From Catellatospora citrea (lineage in GTDB: Bacteria > Actinomycetota > Actinomycetes > Mycobacteriales > Micromonosporaceae), in the NCBI RefSeq assembly GCF_003610235.1, contig NZ_RAPR01000001.1:4650001-4714000 (forward strand): 64,000 nucleotides of DNA, given 5' to 3'. A model generated the notes under the pieces. It searched no databases. It was given only the letters and a program-made list of their open reading frames with translations, and was not told where the DNA came from. The position numbers and the translations under genes are program-made. Positions within the stretch are counted from its first letter, which is position 1; each line of letters starts with the position of its first letter. Shown here piece after piece: positions 34,282 to 42,015 of the stretch.

Positions 34282-35139
34282 GTGACCGTTGAACAGGCAA
34301 GACTGCTCGGCCCGGCGGAGATCCGGGAGCTGGCCGCGCGGCTCGGCGTCGCGCCGACCAAGAAGCTCGGGCAGAACTTCCTGCACGACCCCAACACCAT
34401 CCGGCGGATCGTGGCCGCCGCCGAGCTCGACCCGGCCGACGTCGCCGTCGAGGTCGGCCCCGGCCTGGGCTCGCTGACGCTGGGCCTGCTCCCGTTCGCG
34501 GCGCACGTGCACGCGGTCGAGATCGATCCGCCGCTGGCGGCGGCGCTCGGCGCGACCGCCGCCGAGCGGGCGCCCGCGCTGGTCGACCGGCTCACCATCC
34601 ACAATGGCGACGCCATGCGGGTCACCGCGGCCGAGTTCGATCCGCCGCCCACGGCGCTGGTGGCGAACCTGCCGTACAACGTCGCGGTGCCGGTGGTGCT
34701 GCACCTGCTGGCCGAGCTGCCGGGTATCCGGCACGGGCTGGTCATGGTGCAGAAGGAGGTCGCCGACCGGCTCACCGCCGTGCCCGGCAGCAAGATCTAC
34801 GGCATCCCGTCGGTGAAGCTGGCCTGGTACGCCTCGTCCCGGCAGGCGGGCAAGGTGCCGCCCGCGGTGTTCTGGCCGGTGCCCAACGTGGACTCGGGCC
34901 TGGTCTCGTTCACCCGGCGCGAGCCGCCCCGCGACGACGTGCCCCGCGACGCGGTGTTCGCGGTCGTCGACGCGGCGTTCGCGCAGCGCCGCAAGACGCT
35001 GCGGGCCGCGCTGGCCGGCTGGGCGGGCAGCGCACCGGCGGCCGAGGCCCTGCTCCGCAAGGCCGGCATCGACCCGTCCGCCCGCGGCGAGCAGCTCGAC
35101 GTGCACGCCTTCGCGGCCCTGGCCGCCGCGAAGCTCTGA
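34282..35139 (+). CDS. rsmA: 16S rRNA dimethyladenosine transferase
   Basis: A 285-residue KsgA-type enzyme that dimethylates two adjacent adenines near the 3' end of 16S rRNA. Signatures: [10 protein letters not shown] (about 28-37), SAM motif [16 protein letters not shown] (about 55-69), the acidic EIDPPL, and catalytic [11 protein letters not shown] (about 129-139). The C-terminal domain [12 protein letters not shown] is normal. The order rsmA-ispE is conserved in actinobacteria. Loss of this enzyme gives kasugamycin resistance in other bacteria. Confidence 0.96.
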   Translation: MTVEQARLLGPAEIRELAARLGVAPTKKLGQNFLHDPNTIRRIVAAAELDPADVAVEVGPGLGSLTLGLLPFAAHVHAVEIDPPLAAALGATAAERAPALVDRLTIHNGDAMRVTAAEFDPPPTALVANLPYNVAVPVVLHLLAELPGIRHGLVMVQKEVADRLTAVPGSKIYGIPSVKLAWYASSRQAGKVPPAVFWPVPNVDSGLVSFTRREPPRDDVPRDAVFAVVDAAFAQRRKTLRAALAGWAGSAPAAEALLRKAGIDPSARGEQLDVHAFAALAAAKL

Positions 35140-35148
35140 CTTGCTGAC

Positions 35149-35209
35149 AGACGTCGGCCGATCAGATCGAGTTCGATCCATGAAAACTCGATCAGATAGG
35201 CCGACGTCT
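35149..35209. repeat. long palindrome after rsmA, copy 1 of an intergenic family
   Basis: Arms 35149-35173 and 35185-35209 (starting AGACGTCGGCC) pair at 23 of 25 positions around an 11-nt loop. The element is homologous in sequence and orientation to 45006-45076: both contain ACGTYGGCC, GAGTTCGATC and CAGATAGGCC in the same order. It lies 10 nt after rsmA and could work as a terminator. Confidence 0.8.
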
Positions 35210-35303
35210 ACATAAGGCGAGGTCGGGAGACCGTCTCGCGGGGTGGTCGGCGGGGCGCGTGGGAGCGGGGTGCTGCGCCGCCGGGTGATTCCGGCCGGGC
35301 CAG

Positions 35304-35309
35304 TACGCT
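35304..35309 (+). promoter_or_regulatory. -10 box for leaderless ispE
   Basis: TACGCT, 7 nt before GTG 35317; no Shine-Dalgarno. Confidence 0.45.
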
Positions 35310-35316
35310 GGTCGGC

Positions 35317-36273
35317 GTGACAGAGGCGTGGACGCTCGGCGACGACGACGATGACCTGGCGGGAGCCTTGTCAGGACCGGTCCGGGTGAGAGTGCCCGCG
35401 AAGATCAACCTGCACCTCGGGGTCGGCCCGCTGCGGTCCGACGGCTACCACGAGCTGCACACCGTGTACCACGCCATCTCCGTGTACGACGAGGTCACCG
35501 CACGAGCCGGGGACACGCTCAGCCTGACCATGCAGGGCGAGGGCGTCGGCGAGCTGGAACTCGACGACAGCAACCTGATCATCCGGGCCGCGCACGCGCT
35601 GGCCGCGACCGCCAAGGTGCCCGCCCAGGCCCGGCTGCACCTGCGCAAGACGATCCCGCTAGCGGGCGGCCTGGCCGGCGGCTCCGCCGACGCCGCCGCG
35701 ACCCTGGTCGCGCTGGACGCGCTGTGGGGCACCGGACTGGGCCGCGACGAGCTGGCCCGGATCGCCGCCACGCTCGGCTCCGACGTGCCGTTCCTGCTGT
35801 ACGGCGGCACCGCGCTGGGCACCGGCCACGGCGAGGCGGTCAGCCCCGTGCTGGCCCGCGCCAACCGCTGGCACTGGGTGGTGGCGTTCGCCGACGGCGG
35901 CCTGTCCACCCCCCGGGTGTACGGCGAGCTGGACCGGATGCGCGCCGCCGGCACCGCGCCCGCCCCGCTGAACAGCAGCGACGACCTGCTCAGCGCGCTG
36001 CGCCAGCGGGACCCGGCGGTGCTCGGCGCGGCGCTGGGCAACGACCTGCAGGCGGCCGCGCTGTCCCTGCGGCCCGCGCTGGCCGACACGCTCGACGTGG
36101 GCGACAAGGCCGGCGCGCTCGCCAGCCTGGTCTCCGGCAGCGGCCCGACCTGCGTGTTCCTGGCACGTGACGAGGCACACGGGGCCGACCTGGCTCAGGC
36201 GCTGCGCGAGTCGGGCCTGTGCCGCGGGGTGCAGCAGGCATACGGAGCCGTGCACGGCGCCCGGATAGGCTGA
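35317..36273 (+). CDS. ispE: 4-diphosphocytidyl-2-C-methyl-D-erythritol kinase
   Basis: A 318-residue GHMP kinase of the methylerythritol phosphate route to isoprenoids. The substrate motif VPAKINLHLGVGPLRSDGYHEL lies at about 26-47 (PAKINLHL being diagnostic), the ATP loop PLAGGLAGGSADAAA at about 113-127, and SGSGPTCVF near 272 closes the site. The N terminus carries about 20 extra acidic residues (GDDDDDLAG). ispE is 7 bp ahead of the ABC-F gene, and the two are probably co-transcribed. Confidence 0.96.
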   Translation: MTEAWTLGDDDDDLAGALSGPVRVRVPAKINLHLGVGPLRSDGYHELHTVYHAISVYDEVTARAGDTLSLTMQGEGVGELELDDSNLIIRAAHALAATAKVPAQARLHLRKTIPLAGGLAGGSADAAATLVALDALWGTGLGRDELARIAATLGSDVPFLLYGGTALGTGHGEAVSPVLARANRWHWVVAFADGGLSTPRVYGELDRMRAAGTAPAPLNSSDDLLSALRQRDPAVLGAALGNDLQAAALSLRPALADTLDVGDKAGALASLVSGSGPTCVFLARDEAHGADLAQALRESGLCRGVQQAYGAVHGARIG

Positions 36274-36280
36274 CCTCACC

Positions 36281-38080
36281 ATGGCCAATATCATCAATCT
36301 GGACCGGGTCGGCAAGGGCTACGGCCCGACCGGTCCCCTGCTCACCGACGTCTCCCTCGGACTCGACGACGCCGACCGGATCGGCGTGGTCGGCCTCAAC
36401 GGCGCGGGCAAGTCGACCCTGCTGCGGATGCTGACCAAGGCCGAGGACCCCGACTCCGGGCGCGTCACCCACCGCCGCGACCTGCGCGTGTCCGCGCTGC
36501 CGCAGGCGCTGGACCTGGCCCCGGACCTGACCGTACGCGACGTCGTGCTCGGCGACGCCTGGCTGCCCGCCGCATTCGAGGCCGAGCACGAGTGGGCCGG
36601 CGACTCCGGCGTCCGCAACATCCTCGACGGCCTGGGCATGCCCGGCCTCGGGTTGGACCAGCCCGTCGGGCCGATGTCCGGCGGCGAGCGGCGTCGCATC
36701 GCGCTCGCCGCGCTGCTGGTGCGCCCGACCGACCTGCTGATCCTCGACGAGCCCACCAACCACCTCGACATCGCGGGCGTCAACTGGCTGGCCCGCTACC
36801 TCAACGAGAGCCTGCGCGGCGCGCTGGTCGTGGTCACCCACGACCGGTGGTTCCTGGACGCGGTCTGCAACCACATCTGGGAGGTCGCCGACCAGCAGGT
36901 GCGGGCGTACGACGGCGGCTTCGCCGCGTGGATCCTGGCCCGCGCCGAGCGGGAGCGGGTCGCCGCGGTGACCGAGTCCCGCCGTCAGAACCTGCTCCGC
37001 AAGGAGATCGCCTGGCTGCGCCGCGGCCCGCCGGCCCGCACCTCGAAGCCGAAATTCCGCATCGACGCGGCCAACGCGCTCATCGCCGACGTGCCCGAGG
37101 CCCGCGACCAGGTCACCCTGGCCAAGCTGGCCACCGCCCGGCTGGGCCGCCAGGTGTACGACCTGGAGAACGTCACCCTGTACGCGGGCCCGAAGCTGAT
37201 CCTGGACGACGTCACCTGGCACGTCGGCCCCGGCGACCGGATCGCCCTGCTCGGCGCGAACGGCGCGGGCAAGTCGACGCTGTTGCGGCTGCTGGCCGGG
37301 GTCACCGAGGCGGCCGGTTTCCGGGCCGGCCAGACGGTGCGCCCCGCGTTCCTGTCCCAGGAGCTCGCGGAGCTGCCCGGCGAGCTGCGGCTGCTGGAGG
37401 CCGTCGAGCAGGTGGCCCGGCGGGTCAAGCTCGGCGACCGGGAGCTGTCGGCGTCGCAGCTGGCCGAGGTGTTCGGCTTCACCGACCGCCGGGTGTGGAC
37501 CCCGGTCGCGGACCTGTCCGGTGGCGAGCGCCGCCGGCTGCAGATGCTGCGCCTGCTCGCGGGCGAGCCGAACGTGCTGATCCTCGACGAGCCCACCAAC
37601 GACCTGGACACCGACACCCTGGCCTCGCTGGAGGACCTGCTCGACACCTGGCCCGGCACGATGATCGTGGCCAGCCACGACCGTTACCTGGTCGAGCGCG
37701 TCTGCGACAAGGTGTACGGCCTGTTCGGCGACGCCAAGATCCGGCACCTGCCGGGCGGCGTCGACGAGTACCTCCAGCGCGTCGACCACGACGCCGCGCA
37801 GGCCGCCGGCGCGACGGTCGGGGTCAAGGAGCTGAAGGCGGAGCGCACCGGCGGCCCGAGCGCCGCCGAGGTGCGGGCGGCGAAGAAGGAGGTTTCGCGG
37901 GTCGAGCGGCAGATCGACAAGCTCGACCAGCGGGTGGCGAAGGTGCACGCGCAGATGGCCGAGCACGCCACCGACTTCGCGAAGATCGCCGAACTGGACG
38001 CCACCCTCAAGGCGCTGCAGGACGAGCGCGGGCTGCTCGAGGACGAGTGGCTCAACCTCGCGGAGCTGATCTCCGAATAG
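36281..38080 (+). CDS. ABC-F family ATPase
   Basis: A 599-residue protein with two ABC ATPase domains and no membrane segment, the layout of ABC-F translation factors (Uup, EttA). Domain 1: Walker A GLNGAGKST (about 39-47), signature MSGGERRR, Walker B LLILDEPTNHLD. Domain 2: GANGAGKST (about 325-333), LSGGERRRLQ, VLILDEPTNDLD. The linker of about 80 residues is rich in Arg and Glu. The C-terminal coiled coil (about 525-595) resembles the Uup DNA-binding tail. Such proteins bind the ribosomal E site; some give antibiotic resistance, but the conserved ispE neighbourhood favours a housekeeping role. Confidence 0.93.
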   Translation: MANIINLDRVGKGYGPTGPLLTDVSLGLDDADRIGVVGLNGAGKSTLLRMLTKAEDPDSGRVTHRRDLRVSALPQALDLAPDLTVRDVVLGDAWLPAAFEAEHEWAGDSGVRNILDGLGMPGLGLDQPVGPMSGGERRRIALAALLVRPTDLLILDEPTNHLDIAGVNWLARYLNESLRGALVVVTHDRWFLDAVCNHIWEVADQQVRAYDGGFAAWILARAERERVAAVTESRRQNLLRKEIAWLRRGPPARTSKPKFRIDAANALIADVPEARDQVTLAKLATARLGRQVYDLENVTLYAGPKLILDDVTWHVGPGDRIALLGANGAGKSTLLRLLAGVTEAAGFRAGQTVRPAFLSQELAELPGELRLLEAVEQVARRVKLGDRELSASQLAEVFGFTDRRVWTPVADLSGGERRRLQMLRLLAGEPNVLILDEPTNDLDTDTLASLEDLLDTWPGTMIVASHDRYLVERVCDKVYGLFGDAKIRHLPGGVDEYLQRVDHDAAQAAGATVGVKELKAERTGGPSAAEVRAAKKEVSRVERQIDKLDQRVAKVHAQMAEHATDFAKIAELDATLKALQDERGLLEDEWLNLAELISE

Positions 38081-38164
38081 CGCCCGCACTGGCGGAAAGC
38101 GGGTCAGGGGAGGCCTGATAACCTCACGCATCCCCTGACCCCTCGTACCCGTCGGAGCTGCGAC

Positions 38165-38626
38165 ATGGCTTCCCACATGCCCGTCAACCACTCCCTGCGC
38201 CCGCTGTACCGCGGGCTCGCCCTGCTCGCCGGGCTGTTCGTGCTGGCGTTCGGGGTGCTCGGCTACCTCGACAGCCAGGGCGAACCGCTGCTCAACCAGG
38301 GCGAGGCCAGCGCGCTCGGCCTGAAGACCAACCCCGCCTTCTCGTACGCCAGCATCGCCGCCGGTGTCGCGGTGCTGCTGGCCACGCTGGTCGGCCGCAA
38401 CCTGGACCGGTTCGTCGACATGTGGGTCGGCGTCGGCTTCATGATCGTCGGCACCGCGATGCTGGCGCTGATGCACACCGAGTCCAACGTGCTCAACTTC
38501 ACGATGGCGACCTGCATCGTCTCGTACCTCATCGGCTCGGTCCTGTTCACCGCCGGGATGTACGTCAAGGTCGGCTCGGCCGCCAAGGCCACCGCTGAGG
38601 AGAAGCACCGCGTCGGCGCAGCCTGA
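38165..38626 (+). CDS. DUF4383 membrane protein, first copy
   Basis: A 153-residue four-helix membrane protein of the DUF4383 family. Conserved points are MPVNHSLRPLYRGLA, LGLKTNPAFSYASI (near 55) and NVLNFTMATCIVSYLIGSVLFTAGMY (about 112-137). ATG 38165 was chosen. It is followed after 50 bp by a second copy with the same order of features, so the pair arose by tandem duplication. Function unknown; members often respond to stress in actinobacteria (family-level impression only). Confidence 0.88.
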   Translation: MASHMPVNHSLRPLYRGLALLAGLFVLAFGVLGYLDSQGEPLLNQGEASALGLKTNPAFSYASIAAGVAVLLATLVGRNLDRFVDMWVGVGFMIVGTAMLALMHTESNVLNFTMATCIVSYLIGSVLFTAGMYVKVGSAAKATAEEKHRVGAA

Positions 38627-38676
38627 TTTGCCGCGAATCGGTCCCGCCGGGACACTCCCGGCGGGACACTGGGCCT

Positions 38677-39171
38677 ATGCATCTACCGGTCAATCACCGA
38701 CTAAGGCCCCAGTGGCGCTTCCTGGCGGGACTGTCGGGTGCGTACCTGCTGGTGTTCGGCATCGTCGGCGCCATCCGCACCGCCGGTGAACCGTTCTTCT
38801 CCCGTGGCGACACCGAAGCGCTCGGCCTGAAGACCAACCCCGCGTTCGCCTGGCTGTCGATCATCGTCGGCGTGGTCGTGCTCGGCGGCGCGATCATCGG
38901 CCGCAACATCGACCACTTCATCAACATCTGGGCCGGCGGCGTCTTCATGCTCGCCGGGCTCATCATGCTGACCGTCATGCAGACCTCGGCGAACAAACTC
39001 AACTTCGAGATCTCCACCTGCGTGGTCTCGTTCATCCTCGGCACGATCATGCTAATCGCCGGGATGTACGGCAAGGTCGGCACACCGGCCGAGTCCATCG
39101 CCGAAGAGGTCCTGCGCCACAGCACCCGCCCCGGCGACAAGTTCGCCGTCAAACCCCACGCCAACAAGTAG
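38677..39171 (+). CDS. DUF4383 membrane protein, second copy
   Basis: A 164-residue paralogue of the preceding gene, with LPVNHRLRPQWRFLAGLSG at the start, the shared LGLKTNPAFAWLSI, and NKLNFEISTCVVSFILGTIMLIAGMYGKVG. The two proteins share about half of their residues by eye, with the greatest difference at the C terminus, where this copy has a longer polar tail (EEVLRHSTRPGDKFAVKPHANK in part). Convergent with the TetR gene. Confidence 0.88.
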   Translation: MHLPVNHRLRPQWRFLAGLSGAYLLVFGIVGAIRTAGEPFFSRGDTEALGLKTNPAFAWLSIIVGVVVLGGAIIGRNIDHFINIWAGGVFMLAGLIMLTVMQTSANKLNFEISTCVVSFILGTIMLIAGMYGKVGTPAESIAEEVLRHSTRPGDKFAVKPHANK

Positions 39172-39261
39172 CGGTGTCATGCTCGCCGGCTACCGCGGCC
39201 TTGCTCGATGCCATCCTGCGCTTCGCTCCGGATGACACCGAGCGGCCGCTACCGCAGGCGA

Positions 39262-39939
39262 CTACTTGACGCCCTTGCGGGTCAGCAGGGCGGGCTTGGG
39301 CTCCAGATGCGACAGACCGTTCCAGCACAGGTTGACCAGGTGCGCGGCCACCGTCTCCTTGCGCGGCTTGCGCACCTCCAGCCACCAGCGGCCGGCCAGC
39401 GCGACCATGCCCACCAGCGCCTGCGAGTACAGCTCGGCCAGCTTCGGGTCGTAGCCGCGCGTCTTGAACTCCGCGCCGAGGATGTGCTCGACCTGGTGCG
39501 CGACGTCGTTCAGCACCGAGGAGAAGTTGCCCGACGAGGACATCACCGGCGACTCGCGCACGAGCACGCGGAAGCCGTTGGTCTCCTCCTCGATGTAGTC
39601 CAGCAGCGCCAGCGCCGCCTGCTCCAGCAGCTCGCGCGGATGCCCCGCGGTCAGCGCGGAGGTGACCCGGGTCAGCAGCGAGGTGACCTCGCGGTCCACC
39701 ACGACGGCGTACAGGCCTTCCTTGCCGCCGAAGTGCTCGTAGACCACGGGCTTGGAGACCTTGGCGCGGGACGCGATCTCCTCGATCGAGGTCGCGTCGA
39801 AACCGCGCTCGGCGAACAACTGCCGTCCTACGGAGATCAGCTGCTCGCGGCGCTGGGAGAAGCTCATCCGCACCCGTGAGCCGGTCTTCGGGGCGGCAGC
39901 CTGCCGGGCCGGCCGGGCGTCACGGGAGTCGTCTGCCAC
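39262..39939 (-). CDS. TetR family transcriptional regulator
   Basis: A 225-residue TetR-type repressor. A disordered N terminus of about 25 residues precedes the HTH domain (REQLISVGRQLFAERGFDATSIEEIASRAKVSKPVVYEHFGGKEGLY, about 31-78, given here only as a span). The ligand domain follows with LLDYIEEETNGFRVLVRESP, like lipid-responsive regulators of the FasR type. It is encoded directly downstream of the desaturase, 122 bp apart on the same strand. A TetR-style double palindrome precedes the desaturase, so control of the desaturase by this protein is likely. The GTG start at 39939 lacks a clear Shine-Dalgarno. Confidence 0.92.
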   Translation of the reverse strand: MADDSRDARPARQAAAPKTGSRVRMSFSQRREQLISVGRQLFAERGFDATSIEEIASRAKVSKPVVYEHFGGKEGLYAVVVDREVTSLLTRVTSALTAGHPRELLEQAALALLDYIEEETNGFRVLVRESPVMSSSGNFSSVLNDVAHQVEHILGAEFKTRGYDPKLAELYSQALVGMVALAGRWWLEVRKPRKETVAAHLVNLCWNGLSHLEPKPALLTRKGVK

Positions 39940-40061
39940 GCCCCCATCCTGCCAGGAGGATGAGGGCGGCGCTGGTGGGGAGTCCTCGGAGGTTCGCCTG
40001 GACGGCGAACCTCCGGGACGAGCCGCCAGCGGATGGGAGTCGCCGGTCGTGTCGACCGTCG

Positions 40062-41048
40062 TCACCGGGCCAGCTTGAGCTCGGCGTCCCGGTCGAGCAT
40101 CTTCGCCTGGAGCCGGTCGGCCTTGGGCCACTTGACGTTCGTGGCCCAGCCGAACTTCTCGAAGAACCAGATCACCCGGGCCGAGATGTCGATCTGGCCG
40201 CGCATGACGCCGTGCCGGGCACAGGTCGGGTCCGAGTGGTGCAGGTTGTGCCAGCTCTCGCCGAAGGACAGGATCGCCAGCGGCCAGAAGTTGGAGGCCT
40301 TGTCGCCCTCGCGCATCTCGAACGGGCGCTCGCCGTAGACGTGGCACACCGAGTTGATGGCCCACGTGACGTGGTGCAGCAGGCCGATGCGGATCAGGCC
40401 GGCCCAGAAGAACGCGGTCAGCGCGCCCTGCCACGACCAGGTCACCAGGCCGCCGACGACGGCCGGCGCGAACGCGGTGGTCAGCGACAGCAGGCCGAAC
40501 AGCTTGTCGACCTTGGCGATGTCCTTGTCGGCCAGCAGGTCCGGCGCGAACCGGGTGCGGTTGGACAGCTCACGGGCGAACAGCCAGCCCACGTGGGCGT
40601 GGAACATGCCCTTGGTCAGGCCCTTGAAGGAGTTGCCGAACCGCCACGGCGAGTGCGGGTCGTCCTCGAGGTCGGAGTACTGGTGGTGGCGGCGGTGGTC
40701 GGCGACCCACTGGGTCGGCGAACCCTGCACGGCCATCGCGCCCGCGACCGCCAGCGTCACGCGCAGCCAGCGCGTCGCCTTGAACGAGCTGTGCGTCAGG
40801 TAGCGGTGGTAGCCGACCGTGATGCCCAGGCCCGTCACCACGTACATCACCGCGAAGATGACCACGTCGGTGACGTTCAGCCAGCCGCCCCAGGCGACCG
40901 GCACGACCGCGAACAGCGCCAGGAACGGCAGGACCACGAAGGCCCAGAGCCCGATCAAGGTGCCCTTCGACTGGGCTCCCTCGGTCAGCGGCTTCTGTCC
41001 GCGAGCAGTCGCGGTGCCGGTAGGCGTGTCGATGGCTGTCGTGGTCAT
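40062..41048 (-). CDS. acyl-CoA (delta-9 type) fatty acid desaturase
   Basis: A 328-residue membrane di-iron desaturase that introduces a cis double bond in an acyl chain, adjusting membrane fluidity. The three histidine boxes are HRYLTH (about 80-85), HRRHH (about 117-121) and HNLHH (about 261-265). Four transmembrane helices alternate with them in the usual order. ATG 41048 has GAGG 5 nt upstream; the frame begins 30 nt earlier without one. No fused cytochrome b5 or reductase is present. A double palindrome lies 44-71 nt upstream of the start. Confidence 0.95.
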   Translation of the reverse strand: MTTTAIDTPTGTATARGQKPLTEGAQSKGTLIGLWAFVVLPFLALFAVVPVAWGGWLNVTDVVIFAVMYVVTGLGITVGYHRYLTHSSFKATRWLRVTLAVAGAMAVQGSPTQWVADHRRHHQYSDLEDDPHSPWRFGNSFKGLTKGMFHAHVGWLFARELSNRTRFAPDLLADKDIAKVDKLFGLLSLTTAFAPAVVGGLVTWSWQGALTAFFWAGLIRIGLLHHVTWAINSVCHVYGERPFEMREGDKASNFWPLAILSFGESWHNLHHSDPTCARHGVMRGQIDISARVIWFFEKFGWATNVKWPKADRLQAKMLDRDAELKLAR

Positions 41049-41091
41049 GGCACCTCGCTGGAGCTGGGTGGAAGGCACGGTTTGGGATACC

Positions 41092-41119
41092 TACGACACC
41101 GTAACCTACGGGACCGTAG
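41092..41119 (-). promoter_or_regulatory. TetR-type double operator of the desaturase
   Basis: Two palindromes: TACGACACCGTA (41092-41103) and CTACGGGACCGTAG (41106-41119), centred 15 bp apart, both with TACG...CGTA half-sites. This is the form of operators bound by two TetR dimers. It lies in the desaturase promoter and is a plausible target of the TetR protein encoded at 39262. Confidence 0.7.
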
Positions 41120-41171
41120 TTTGACAGTGGCGGCTTCTGGGAATTTCCCTGGAGTTGTCGTACGCACGTCC

Positions 41172-41177
41172 TAAGTT
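41172..41177 (+). promoter_or_regulatory. -10 box for leaderless HTH gene
   Basis: TAAGTT, 6 nt before GTG 41184; no Shine-Dalgarno. Confidence 0.4.
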
Positions 41178-41183
41178 CACGGC

Positions 41184-41885
41184 GTGGCCAAGGCGGAACT
41201 ACGTGCACAGGCAGTGGCGCTGCGCGAGGCGGGATGCTCGGTGCCCGACATCGCCTCGCGGCTGGGCGTCGCTCGCTCGACGGCATTCACGTGGGTTCGC
41301 CATGTGCCGCTATCGGACACGGACGAACGGGTGGCCCGCCGGCGAGAGCACTCGAAACGCATGACGGACGCGCAGTGGTCCAGGCACCGCCTGGAGCGCG
41401 ACGAACGTCATCGGGAGGTTGTCGGCACAGCTGCCGTGCAGGTCGGGCGGCTTACCGAACGCGAGTTGCGGCTGGTGGGCGCGGTGCTCTACTGGAGCGA
41501 GGGCGCCAAGCACAAACCATGGCGACCCACGGATTGGCAGGTCACCTTCACCAACAGCGACCCCGTCCTGGTGGAGCTGTTCTTGAGGTTCGTCGAGTCG
41601 ACCGGCCGGTCGCGGCATGATCTTCGCTATCGGCTCAGCATCCACGAGTCGGCGGACGTGCCCGCTGTGCAGGCCTGGTGGGCGGAGAAACTGCGCCTCG
41701 TCGAGGGTGCCGTCGGCTCCGTCACGCTGAAACGGCATACCCCGTCGACCGGTCGCCACAACCAGGGCGTCGAGTACAGAGGCTGCCTCGTGGTCACCGT
41801 TCCGCGGGGCCGTGAGCTCTACTGGCACATCGAAGGTCTGCTGGAAGGGCTGGCCAGAAGTGGGCGACCGGAGGCCGCGGGGTAG
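41184..41885 (+). CDS. HTH protein with possible homing-endonuclease-like domain
   Basis: A 233-residue protein with an N-terminal resolvase/transposase-type HTH (ALREAGCSVPDIASRLGVARSTAFTWVRHV, about 12-40). The C-terminal domain begins LVGAVLYWSEGAKHKPW (about 98-114) and continues VTFTNSDPVLVELFLRFVE and HESADVPAVQAWWAEKL. The segment GAVLYWSEG, followed by strands and a repeated helix, is reminiscent of LAGLIDADG endonuclease halves, in which a helix ends in an acidic residue. This is a pattern-based inference. It ends 24 bp before tRNA-Gln, and GC3 is somewhat lower than in its neighbours. Related proteins are frequent in actinobacteria and uncharacterised. Confidence 0.75.
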   Translation: MAKAELRAQAVALREAGCSVPDIASRLGVARSTAFTWVRHVPLSDTDERVARRREHSKRMTDAQWSRHRLERDERHREVVGTAAVQVGRLTERELRLVGAVLYWSEGAKHKPWRPTDWQVTFTNSDPVLVELFLRFVESTGRSRHDLRYRLSIHESADVPAVQAWWAEKLRLVEGAVGSVTLKRHTPSTGRHNQGVEYRGCLVVTVPRGRELYWHIEGLLEGLARSGRPEAAG

Positions 41886-41909
41886 GCGCTAAGCTGTCAG
41901 GCGACCCGA

Positions 41910-41981
41910 TCGGCTGTGGTGTAATTGGCAACACTCGCGCCTTTGGAGCGCGCTTTCCAGGTTCGAGCCCTGGCAGCCGAG
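41910..41981 (+). tRNA. tRNA-Gln (anticodon TTG)
   Basis: A 72-nt cloverleaf: acceptor TCGGCTG/CAGCCGA, D stem GTGT/ACAC, anticodon stem CGCGC/GCGCG with loop CTTTGGA (anticodon TTG, reads CAA), T stem CCAGG/CCTGG with TTCGAGC, discriminator G. CCA is not encoded. A tRNA-Gln gene just upstream of glmU is common in actinobacteria. Confidence 0.95.
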
Positions 41982-42015
41982 CTAGCAACGTGTTCGGATC
42001 GACGTTAGGCAGCTC

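Noticed and set aside
36281..38080. ABC-F as a dedicated antibiotic resistance gene
   Set aside because: It lies behind ispE in a conserved housekeeping order and has the Uup-like C-terminal coil; no biosynthetic genes are near.
35990..38608. An 872-codon minus-strand frame opposite ispE, ABC-F and DUF4383
   Set aside because: Same GC-bias shadow effect; the plus strand carries clear Walker and GHMP motifs.
39172..39261. A terminator CGGTGTCAT/ATGACACCG between DUF4383 and TetR
   Set aside because: The 9-bp arms are 51 nt apart with little inner pairing; too weak to list as a feature.
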